Assembly (NCBI GenBank): GCA_049841135.1
Contig: JASGHK010000002.1
Location: forward strand, 682,001 to 746,000
DNA: 64,000 nt
Direction of reading: 5' to 3'
DNA from: JACRCT01 sp049841135
Lineage (GTDB): Bacteria > Myxococcota > Myxococcia > Myxococcales > UBA5297
Positions 17,601 through 25,961 of the stretch are shown one piece after another. The notes under the pieces were generated by a model. That model was not told the DNA's origin. It did no database searches and worked only from the letters and a program-made list of their open reading frames with translations. A program made the translations under genes and the position numbers. How positions within the stretch are numbered: position 1 is the first letter of the stretch; each line of letters opens with the position of its first letter.

Positions 17601-18609
17601 CTCGTAGTAGAGGGTGCAGCTGTCGTTGCTGATCTCCCGGACCACCGGCAGGTTGGCGGCGATGACGGGGCGGCCCGCAGCCAGGTAGTGGGCGAGCTTG
17701 TTGATCGGCGCGCCCTGCACGGTGTTGCGGTCGTTCTTCTCCAGCGGCGCGATGCCGACGTCGGCGGCGCCCAGCACCTTGGGCGAGCTCGTCGGTCACG
17801 ACCGGGTCCAGGAACTCCACCAGGCCGCCCAGCTTGCGGTACTTGACCATCTCCTCCAGCTGGAGGCGCCACGTGGGGTGCTGAGGCCCGACGATGGCCA
17901 GGCGCACCTCGGCCAGCTGCGCCGCGATGGACATGGCGAACAGGAGCGTCGACAGCCCCTGCCAGGCGTTCTGGTTGCCCAGGTACAGAAGCCGCATGGG
18001 CACGCGGTCCGGCAGCGGAATCTCGCTGATGGGGGAGTAGAGCGAGCAGTCGGCGCCGGCGTGGATGACGGTCGTCTTTTCGGGCGAGACCCCCAGGCTC
18101 TGCACCATCGACGCGGTCTGGTCCGAGCCGACCAGGACCGCGTCGGCGTTCATCAGGCAGAACAGCTCCTGACGCCGCAGCTTGGACATGAAGCGCCGGT
18201 CGCCCTCGAGGTGCGGGTGGGTGTACTTCACCTCCACCGAGGGGAAGCCGGTGACTTCATAGACGAGCTTGAAGTTGTACTGGGAGCGCTGCTCGCACAG
18301 TGCGTACCCGCCGTAGGGGTCGGTGAAGTGGACCAGCTGGTACTCGTCGCTCTCCAGCTGCCGGCGCACCGCGCGCTCGAACGTCTGGGCCCGGACCGGC
18401 AGGTCGCCGGCCCCGACGGGGACCCGCATCAGGCGCATGCCGAAGTAGCGCTCGATGTGCGAATGGTCCGCCGACTTCACCGTCAGGCCGTCGACGTTGA
18501 AGAGCGGCGTCAGGCCACGGATGAAGTCCGTGGCGCGCGCACTCGTCCCGGTGGGCTCCGGGATGACGTCAAAGCTGCAGTAGAGGACCTTCAGGAGGTC
18601 GCCGCTCAC
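14679..18609 (-). CDS. GT4-family glycosyltransferase with ~900-residue disordered tail, one frameshift
   Basis: Inferred 1,309 residues. GTG at 18609 has GGAG five bases upstream and starts just before KVLYCSFD. Residues 1-410 are a GT-B glycosyltransferase: N-terminal VIPEPTGTSARA, donor-domain RLLYLGNQNAWQG, LEFLDPVVTDEL-like region, GIAPLEKNDRN, then NKLAHYLAAGRPVIA. The frame breaks at 17779-17784; with one C fewer the coding strand reads DELAKVLGAADVG. After the GT domain come about 900 residues rich in Ala, Pro, Glu and Val, acidic first (17300-15900) and Pro/Ala/basic later. They end in a short ordered-looking segment (DEWLGHVLLGYAPFNV). Acceptor sugar is unknown. The tail may be a scaffold or binding region. 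Confidence 0.8.
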
Positions 18610-18711
18610 GCTGACTCCGTCGCGGAGGCAGAGACTAGCGAAACCTTTGGCGAAGTGCCACCGGTCAGGTGGCCGCGAGGCCTCGGACCTCGGGACCGAC
18701 CGATCGGCACC

Positions 18712-18741
18712 TTGACCACTTGGCCCGCCGTGCCGTAGAAG
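18712..18741 (+). promoter_or_regulatory. Candidate sigma70-type promoter of the DUF4912-GH57 operon
   Basis: TTGACC (18712-18717, 5/6) is separated by 18 bp from TAGAAG (18736-18741, 4/6). The predicted start near 18748 gives a leader of about 50 nt before ATG 18799. It lies in the 189-bp gap between divergent genes. Confidence 0.45.
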
Positions 18742-18798
18742 GCGGCGCTTCCCCCGAAGCAGGCGGTCCCTGTTCTGCGTGGAGACAAAGGGACGAGC

Positions 18799-19948
18799 AT
18801 GGCGGATTCTGGAAAGGCTGTCGGTCCGGGCGCTTCGCGATCTCGCGCGCAAGCACGTCGGCCCCGGCTACTCCCGCCTGAAGACGCGCCGTCAGTTGAT
18901 CGACGCGCTCGCCAAGGCTTTGCCCGCTGACAAGCCGGCCGCGGCCGCTTCCCCGAAAGCCTCGACCATTCCGGCACGGACCAACGGCAAGCGGCCTCCC
19001 GGCCCGATCCCGGCCCCCGCTCCGGTCCCGGCGCCGCCCACACGGCCCGCTGGCAGGCCGCCAGCTCGCGAGGACGCCGCGAGGAAGAAGGCGGTGGCCA
19101 AGGCGTTGGAGCCGCAGCCGCGCCGCTTGCCGGCCCCACCGTCCCTGCCCCCGCTGCCTCCCCTCCCGAGCAACTTCGACGAGCAGCTCGGCGAGCTCCC
19201 GGAGAGCTACGGCGACGACAGCGTGGTCCTGCTCCCCAAGGACCCGCACACGCTCTACTTCTACTGGGACCTCTCTCCAGCGACCCTCGACCGCGCGTTC
19301 GCCTGGATGCCTGGGCTGCGCACCCGCCTGCGGCTGCTCGAGGGCGACCGGGTGGTCCGCGACGTCGACTTCTCGGTGGGCGCGCGCGGCTGGTACTTCT
19401 ACGGCCTTCCCTCCGGCCACGTCTTCCGCGTGGAGATGTTGGCGCTGGCCGAGGACGGCCAGGTCCGACGCATCGGCACCCGTTCCAACCCGGCGCGGCT
19501 GCCGGCGCTCGGCCCCTCCCCCGTCCGCGACGACCGGTTCGTGCGCATCCCGCTCGACCTCTCGCCTTCACGGGTCGCCGAAGCGCTGCGCCACGAGATC
19601 GTCCAGCCGCCTCCTCTCATCCCGCCCGGGCCACCGGGCTCGCGCGCGGCCTCGGCCTCACCGGCGCGCGCCTCGACGTCCGGCACCGCAGGCCCGCCGT
19701 CCCGCACCTCGGCCGGCGGCCTGACTCCTGCGGCGCTGCCTGGCAGGCCGCGCCACGCCGTGCCGATGGCGGGCCCTGGCCGGACACCACCGTTCGTGGG
19801 CGCTCCGGGAATCGAAGCCTTGGTCCACGACGTCGAGCCGCCCCCCTTCACGGAAGCCGGCCGCGAGCGCATCTACCTGGCGTCGGGCGGTGCGGCGCGC
19901 CCGGCGGGGTCCTCCGAGGCTGTCCTCGTCCCGCGAGGGGAAGGCTGA
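18799..19948 (+). CDS. DUF4912 protein with Rho-N/SAP-like N-terminus, frameshift near the start
   Basis: Inferred 382 residues. I prefer ATG 18799, which has AAGGGA five bases upstream, but the conserved frame (RLSVRALRDLARKH, KLKTRRQLIDALAKAL-type) is reached only by dropping one T at 18806-18809, giving MADLERLSV. Without an error, a GTG at 18779 would be the start but lacks a ribosome binding site. The N-terminal 35 residues look like a Rho N-terminal/SAP-type helical motif. A proline-rich linker leads to the DUF4912 core (about 130-240: DSVVLLPKDPHTLYFYWDL, RLRLLEGDRVVRDVDF, GWYFYGLPSGHVFRVEM). This core is often encoded next to GH57 glucan enzymes, as here. The C-terminus is Pro/Ala-rich. 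The stop is 10 bp before the GH57 start. Confidence 0.8.
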
Positions 19949-19958
19949 GTCGAGACCG

Positions 19959-21547
19959 ATGCAAGGCTACCTGTCCCTCGTCCTGCACGCTCACCTGCCC
20001 TTCGTGCGCCACCCCGAGCACGAGGAGTTCCTGGAAGAGGACTGGCTCTACGAGGCCATCACCGAGACGTACCTGCCGCTGCTCGACGTCTTCGAGCGGC
20101 TGTGCCACGACGGCGTCCCCTTCCGGGTGACGATGAGCCTGACGCCGCCCTTGGCGTCGATGCTGCGCGACGAGCTGCTCATGTCGCGCTACGCCCGCCG
20201 GCTCGACAAGCTGGTGGAGCTTCTCCGAGAAGGAAGTGGCCCGGACGAGCAAGGACGCCTCGTTCGGCCCCGTCGCGCGCTTCTACCGCGACCGCTTCGC
20301 CGGCGCCCGGCACGCCTTCCACGACGTCTACGGCCGCGACCTCGTCTCGGCCTTCCGTCGGCTGCAGGACCACGGCGCGTTGGAGATCATCACCTGCGGG
20401 GCGACGCACGCCTTCCTGCCCCTCTTGCAGGTCTTCCCGGAGGCGGTCCACGCGCAGGTCTCGGTCGCCGCGGCCCAGTACCGGCAGCTCTTCGGGCGGG
20501 ACTCGCTGGGCATCTGGCTACCGGAGTGCGGCTACTACCCGGGCGTCGAGCGCTTCCTGGCCGCCGAGGGCATCCGCTACTTCTTCCTGGACGGCCACGG
20601 CCTGCTCGACGCCACGCCCCGCCCGCGCTACGGCGTCTTCGCGCCGCTGTACACCGCCACCGGCACCGCCGCGTTCGGGCGCGACGCCGAGTCGAGCCAG
20701 CAGGTCTGGAGCAGCGAGGCGGGCTACCCCGGCGACTTCTGGTACCGCGAGTTCTACCGGGACATCGGCTACGACCTGGACCTCGACTACGTGCGCCCCT
20801 ACGTGCAGCCGACCGGGGCGCGCAAGAACACCGGCATCAAGTACCACCGCATCACCGGCAAGGGCCCGCACAAGGAGCCGTACGACCGGCGGATGGCGCT
20901 CGAGCGCGCCGCGTCGCACGCCTTCCACTTCATGCACAGCCGGCAGAAGCAGATCGAGCACCTGGCCGGCCAGATGCCGGGCCGCCGGCCCATCGTGGTG
21001 GCGCCCTACGACGCCGAGCTGTACGGCCACTGGTGGTACGAGGGCCCTGAGTACCTGGACTTCCTCATCCGCAAGAGCGCCTACGACCAGAAGACCTTCC
21101 GGCTGGCGACGCCGTCCGACTACCTGCGCGAGAACCCCGACAACCAGCTGGCGAACCCGCCGATGTGCTCCTGGGGCGCGGGCGGCTACAACTCGGTCTG
21201 GCTCGACGGCTCCAACGACTGGATCTACCGGCACCTGCACAAGGCGACCGAGCGGATGATCTCCCTGGCGCGCGACTTCCCCGACGCCCGGCCGCTGCTC
21301 CGCCGCGCGCTCAACCAGGCGGCGCGGGAGCTGTTGCTGGCGCAGGCCTCGGACTGGGCCTTCATCATGAAGACCGGGACGATGGTCGAGTACGCCATCA
21401 AGCGGACCAAGGAGCACCTGCTGCGCTTCAACCGGCTGCACGACCAGATCCGCTCGGAATCGCTGGACGAGCGGTGGCTGGCCTTCGTGGAGTCGCGCGA
21501 CAACCTCTTCCCCGAGCTTCGACTACCGCGTGTACCGGCCGGCGTGA
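19959..21547 (+). CDS. GH57 glucan-branching-type enzyme (DUF1957), two frameshifts
   Basis: Inferred 528 residues, the usual size for this family. ATG 19959 (MQGYLSLVLHAHLPFVR) gives the typical start with the HAH metal/active-site motif. The GH57 barrel carries IWLPECGYYPG (Glu of the catalytic nucleophile motif) and PYDAELYGHWWYEGP (Asp of the acid/base motif). The C-terminal helical DUF1957 region follows (FIMKTGTMVEYA). Related enzymes form alpha-1,6 branches in glycogen-like glucans or act as 4-alpha-glucanotransferases; the exact activity is not fixed by sequence. Frames break at 20219-20224 (extra T after GAGCT) and 21517-21520 (extra T in GAGCTTCGAC), after which the true end FPELDYRVYRPA stops at 21545-21547. 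The next gene starts 10 bp later. Confidence 0.87.
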
Positions 21548-21557
21548 GGCTTCTCCC

Positions 21558-23524
21558 GTGAGCAAGAAAGACAAGGACAAGCCCTCGGGCTTCAAGCTCA
21601 AGCACGAGCTGCAGCGCGTGCTGTCGCTGGTGCAGGCGGGCAAGTTCGAGGAGGCCCTGCCCATCGCCGAGCGCGTGGCGCCGGAGCTGCGCACGAGCGA
21701 CGGCTTCCGCATCTGGCTGCACTGCCTGGAGCAGCTGGGCCGTGGCGACCTGCTGCCCCAGGTCGTCCAGCAGGCCGCCGACGCCTTCCCGGACGATGCG
21801 CAGATCGCCGCACGCCTGGCCCTCTCCCTCTACGAGCGCGACGACTACTCCGGGGCCGCCGAGCGGTTCCGCAAGGTGGACCTGGCCGCGCTCGAGGACG
21901 AGCCGGAGATCGTCGCCCGCTACGCCCACGCGCTCCTCGCCAGCGGCAAGAGCCAGCAGGCGCTCGACCCCGCCCGGCGCGCCTACGCCCACAAGTCCAA
22001 CGGCGTGCCCGCACTCATCCTGGGCCTCGCCCTGCTCGACACCGGAGACGTCGCCGGCGCGCTCGAGCCCCTGGGCCGCTCGGCCAACAGCCTGGATGGC
22101 CCGGAGCGCCACTTCGCCGAGAGCGTCCTCGGCCTGGCGGCCTTCTGGGACGGCGACACCGAGCGCGCCCTGGAGCTGTGGCAGCGCCTGGACGATCGCG
22201 CCGCGCTCGCCTCCCGCTTCCTGCCCTACTACGCCATCGCCCAGGCCAACCAGGGCCAGGCCGACGCCGCGCGCGCCGTCCTCTCCCGCGCCCCGGGCGC
22301 CGAGGAGCCGACCGGATTGCTCGCCCTGGCGCGCGTCGAGTCTCGCCAGCGGCCGCCCCGAGGCCGCGCTCGCGGCGCTCGCGCGGATGAAGGAGGCGGG
22401 CGACGTCGGCGCCGAGCTCGGTCGCCGCCGCGCGGGGGCGTGCGCTGCGCATGCTCGGCCGCAACGACGAGGCCAAGGCGGTGCTGGCCCCGCTCTCCGG
22501 CTCGCTCCGGGGCGCGGCGGGGGCGATGGCGCAGGTGGACCTCGCCCGGATCGCCAGCGACCTGGGCGCCCACGAGGAGGCGGCGAAGCTGTTCGAGAAG
22601 GCCCTGGAGCTCGACCCGCACTCGACGGAGGCCGCCCAGGGCCTGGCCCGCGCCAAGGAGCGGATGGCCTGGCGCGAGACGGTCGAGGGCGACGCGCGCA
22701 GCAAGGTCAAGGCGGCCCGCGACGAAGCCGAAGCGATGCGCCGGGCCTTCGCCGAGCGCGAGCGCGAGATTGAGATGCTGCGCGCCCGCCTCGCCCAGAC
22801 CGAGCGCGAGGCCACCGAGGCCGAGCAGGAGGCGGCCCGCGCCCGAGCCGAGGCCGACCGCGCCCGCCGCGAGGCGCTGCGCGAGGAGCTGGCCAAGCGC
22901 GAGGCCGAGGCCGCCGACCGCGCCGCGGAGACGCTGCGCGAGGCCTTCGGGGACGCTCTCGACGACTGCCCGGCAGGCCTGCTCGAGGCGCTGCGCGTCG
23001 CCGAGACCACCTACCAGAAAGCGCTCTACACCGAGCTGCACCCGGCGGCGGTGGCGGTGCTCTTCGCCGGCGCGCTCGAGCGCGGCCTTTACCTCCTGCT
23101 GGTGCGCCCGTTCGACCAGTCGCTCACCGCCGAGGCGCGCGAAAAGTTCCTCAAGGGCGCCATCCGCGAGCTGCGGCCCGGCCGCACCGAATACATCGAG
23201 CGCTTCGTCGAGGCTTTCGACCCGGAGCGCAAGGCCAAGGCCCCGTCGCTCGGCGAGATCGCCCGGGCCCTGTCGCACCGCAAGGAAGCGCACCTGGCCG
23301 CCTTCGACGCCTTCCTGGGCACCGCCCGCGACGACTTCTTCGCGCGCCTCGCCGCCTTCGTGGAGCACGCCAAGTCGCAGCTGCGCGACCCGGTCGCCCA
23401 CGGCCGCGCCCTGGATCTGCCGCAGACCGAGCTGACGCGGTTCCGCCGCGACCTGCTGCTCGACCTGGATGGCAGCGGCAAGGGCGCGCTGCCCGCGCTG
23501 CTGGACGCCAGGCGCCAGCGGTGA
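21558..23524 (+). CDS. TPR/coiled-coil protein with HEPN-like C-terminal region, two frameshifts
   Basis: Inferred 654 residues from GTG 21558 (MSKKDKDKPSGFKLK). Residues 1-400 are TPR-like alpha-hairpins (LVQAGKFEEALPIAERV, LALSLYERDDYSGAAERFRK, KLFEKALELDPHSTEA). Residues about 410-470 are an Ala/Arg/Glu coiled coil. The final ~190 residues are helical and include YTELHPAAVAVLFAGALERG and, near the end, LRDPVAHGRALDLP. That RDPVAH is an R-x4-H arrangement as in HEPN domains. The frames break at 22340-22345 and 22418-22422; one base removed at each restores RVESLASGRPEA-type and GAELVAAARGRALRML reading. No function is assigned. The stop overlaps the next start by four bases, so translation is probably coupled. 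Confidence 0.75.
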
Positions 23525-24318
23525 GCCTGCAGCTGCCGCGGCTCCAGCTCTTCGAGTTCATCGACGCAGCCTGGGCCCCGGCCGCGCTGCGCGACTCGAT
23601 GGTGGAGGCGCTGGGCGGTGCGCTCGAGCGCGCCCACATCCTGGACGGGCTCGTCGCGCCCTTCCTCGAGTTCCTCGACCGGGGGGGCACCCCCGAGGTG
23701 CTGGACCTGGGCTCGGGCTCGGGGGCCCCGGCGCGCATCCTGGTCGAGGCCTTCCGCGCCGCCGGCCACCTGCCGCCCCGCATCCTGCTCAGCGACCTGC
23801 ACCCGCGCCTCGAGCCTTGGGAGCGGGCCCGGGCTGCGCTGCCCGAGGCCCTCGACTTCGTGCCCGCGCCCGTCGACGCCACGCATCTTCCGGCCTCGCT
23901 CGCCGAGGCGCGCGTCTGCTCGCTCATCAACGTGCTGCACCACCTGCCGCCGGACCTGGCGCGCTCGGTGCTCGAAGAGGTCGCCCGCGTCGGCCGCGGC
24001 CTCTTCGTCGCCGAGTGCTTCGAACGCAATCCGGTGCGGTTCCTGCCGTTCGTGCGGCCGGGCATCGAGTCGCTGCTGCGCACCCCGCTCGCGTCACCGG
24101 CGCAGCGGACGGCCCGCGTGGTGCTCACCTGGGCGACCCCGGCTTCGATGCTCGCCTCGGCGTGGGATGGCCTCGTCTCCTCGATGCGCATCCACGAGAT
24201 CGAAGACCTACGCCGGATGACCTCGGGAATCGCCCACTGGGAATTCGGCTCCGGGTACTTCAGGCACGGCGCCTTCGGGCGTGGCTTCTTCTTCTGGGGC
24301 TTGCCGAAGAGACGGTGA
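23521..24318 (+). CDS. Class I SAM-dependent methyltransferase
   Basis: 265 residues, GTG start overlapping the previous stop. The Rossmann motif I is VLDLGSGSGAPA (about residues 60-72), followed by acidic ILLSDLHPRLE and a post-motif region SLINVLHHLPPD. This points to a small-molecule or lipid methyltransferase of the UbiE/class-I type. The C-terminus has GFFFWGLPKRR. It closes the four-gene (+) unit, which suggests a role tied to the glucan genes, but no substrate can be read from the sequence. Confidence 0.8.
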   Translation: MSLQLPRLQLFEFIDAAWAPAALRDSMVEALGGALERAHILDGLVAPFLEFLDRGGTPEVLDLGSGSGAPARILVEAFRAAGHLPPRILLSDLHPRLEPWERARAALPEALDFVPAPVDATHLPASLAEARVCSLINVLHHLPPDLARSVLEEVARVGRGLFVAECFERNPVRFLPFVRPGIESLLRTPLASPAQRTARVVLTWATPASMLASAWDGLVSSMRIHEIEDLRRMTSGIAHWEFGSGYFRHGAFGRGFFFWGLPKRR

Positions 24319-24665
24319 GTGGATGTCCACCCGAAGCCCTAAACCCCTCCGAAAACGCCTTTAAATACGGCCAGTTGCAAATCGCCAGGGAAGCCCCTCC
24401 AGGGCCTCTGGGCGGCTCGCCTTGGGCCTGGGCGCAGGCCACAGGTATTGAAATGGGGCTGAACCCTCAAGATGGCTCCCCGATGCCCTTGCGAGCCCCT
24501 GGTGGCCTCTTTGGCCGTTTTGACCCCGCAGGCACCCCTCTTGACGCCTTTCGGAGGCTCCCGCGTGACGCCCCTCACGTCGTGATCGGCATCACCCGGC
24601 CGTCCACCTGCTCCCGACCTGCTACCGACCTGCTACCGACCTGCTACGGCGTAGCAGGCGCCGTT
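24319..24665. other. 347-bp gap between convergent genes
   Basis: No gene-like reading frame is visible. The stretch is less G+C-biased than the coding DNA around it (for example TTTAAATACGG near 24360). Its right end holds the 11-bp tandem repeats and hairpin listed separately. I see nothing else I can name. Confidence 0.6.
24615..24658. terminator. Three 11-bp tandem repeats feeding one hairpin, between convergent genes
   Basis: CGACCTGCTAC is repeated perfectly three times (24615-24647). The last copy's CCTGCTAC (24640-24647) pairs with GTAGCAGG (24651-24658) around GGC: a perfect 8-bp stem followed on the plus strand by CGCCGTTTT. Each upstream copy could pair with the same 3' arm. The site lies just past the stop (24666) of the minus-strand gene and can serve as a shared terminator. 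Confidence 0.65.
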
Positions 24666-25943
24666 TTAGCCGCGAGACGCCAGGGCCGCGGCCAAGCGCT
24701 GGACGACCCGGCCATCGCCCGACACCATCCGGACCCGGCCGGCCGAAAGAAGATCCTTCACGCTCGCCCCGGCCAACCAGGCCGCGAGATCCGCGTCCGC
24801 CATCTGCAACGTCAGGTCCGCGTCCGCCGCGATCCCCCGCCGCACCGCGCCCGGCGCGATCTTCAAATCCAGCACCCAGTCCGACGCCGGCTCCTGCACG
24901 CGCAGTTGCACGACTGCCGCCACCTGCCGCACCAGCGCCGAATCGAGGCGCTCGCCGAGCGCCTGGATCGCAGCGCTCCCCGGAGACGTCGCGGGCCCAA
25001 CCGAAGGCGCGGCCACTGGCACCGCCGCCGCGGGCAGCGGCCGGAAGAACTCGACGGCGGCGTTCGAGAGCACGGCCTTGTCCCGCTCCTTGGCCTTGGT
25101 CTCGAAGACGACCCGCGTCGGGCTCTCCTGCCACAGCTCGGTCACCAGCGTCTCGCCCGGGTAGACCGGCGCGGCGAACTTGACGCGGATGCTCTTGAGG
25201 TTGCTCGCGTCGTCCGCGGCCACGGCGCGCAGCACGTGCCTGGCGGCGAACCCGTAGGTGCACAGCCCGTGGAGGATGGGCTTGGGCAGCCCGAACTCCT
25301 GCGCGAAGACCGGGTCCACGTGCAGCGGGTTGCGATCGCCGCTGAGCCGGTAGAGGAGCGCCTGGTCCTCGCGCGTGGGCTGCTCGACCACGGCGTCCGG
25401 TGCCCGCTTCGGAGGCAGGTTCACCGCGCCGCTGGGCCCCGGCTCACCGCCGAAGCCGCCGGCCCCGCGGACCGTCAGGGTGAACTCGTTGATCGCCAGC
25501 GCCTCCCCCGCCTCGTCGCAGGTGCGAACCTCGGTCACCACGACGCCGTACTTGCGCGCGTCGTAGATGGCCTTCACCCGCGCCTGGTGCCGCAGGGTCG
25601 CCGCCCTGGGCAGCGGCCGCATCAGCTCGGTCCGCTGGACGGAGTGAAGGATCCGCTCGAAGCCGTAGTTCAGCCCCGGAGAGCGCTCGCCCTTAAGCTC
25701 GTTGGCCAGCGCCACGCTCAGGGCCGGCGCGACGACGTAGGTGGGCAGCGCCGCGAACTCCGGGTGCTTCTCGAACACGAAGCGCAGGTCGCGCTCGGCG
25801 GCGCCCGCTCCCACCCCGAGCGCGTAGAGCAGGACGTCGCGCTCGTCGTAGCTCGTGCGCACCTCCGGGTAGACGTGCGCCAGCGCCTTCTCGACGTCGA
25901 TGAGCTCGTTGCCCAGCCTCTTGCCCGTCGTCCCCTCGTCCAT
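24666..25943 (-). CDS. MaoC-type enoyl-CoA hydratase 2 fused to an SCP2 sterol-carrier domain
   Basis: 425 residues. Residues 1-300 are a double hot-dog hydratase 2 like the hydratase part of peroxisomal multifunctional enzyme 2. The second half carries the catalytic motif SGDRNPLHVDP with PILHGLCTYG. This family hydrates trans-2-enoyl-CoA to (3R)-hydroxyacyl-CoA. Residues about 320-425 match an SCP2 sterol-binding fold (VQEPASDWVLDLK, ADADLTLQMADADL, SAGRVRMVSGDG). Hydratase-SCP2 fusion mirrors eukaryotic MFE-2 without its dehydrogenase, which suggests lipid or sterol-like acyl-CoA handling. The start is ATG 25943; the upstream lipoprotein gene ends 18 bp before it. Confidence 0.88.
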   Translation of the reverse strand: MDEGTTGKRLGNELIDVEKALAHVYPEVRTSYDERDVLLYALGVGAGAAERDLRFVFEKHPEFAALPTYVVAPALSVALANELKGERSPGLNYGFERILHSVQRTELMRPLPRAATLRHQARVKAIYDARKYGVVVTEVRTCDEAGEALAINEFTLTVRGAGGFGGEPGPSGAVNLPPKRAPDAVVEQPTREDQALLYRLSGDRNPLHVDPVFAQEFGLPKPILHGLCTYGFAARHVLRAVAADDASNLKSIRVKFAAPVYPGETLVTELWQESPTRVVFETKAKERDKAVLSNAAVEFFRPLPAAAVPVAAPSVGPATSPGSAAIQALGERLDSALVRQVAAVVQLRVQEPASDWVLDLKIAPGAVRRGIAADADLTLQMADADLAAWLAGASVKDLLSAGRVRMVSGDGRVVQRLAAALASRG

Positions 25944-25961
25944 CGTCGCCTTCGCCTTTCG

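Noticed and set aside
18779..18798. GTG at 18779 as the real start of the DUF4912 gene
   Set aside because: No ribosome binding site, whereas ATG 18799 has AAGGGA at good spacing and becomes in frame after removing one T.
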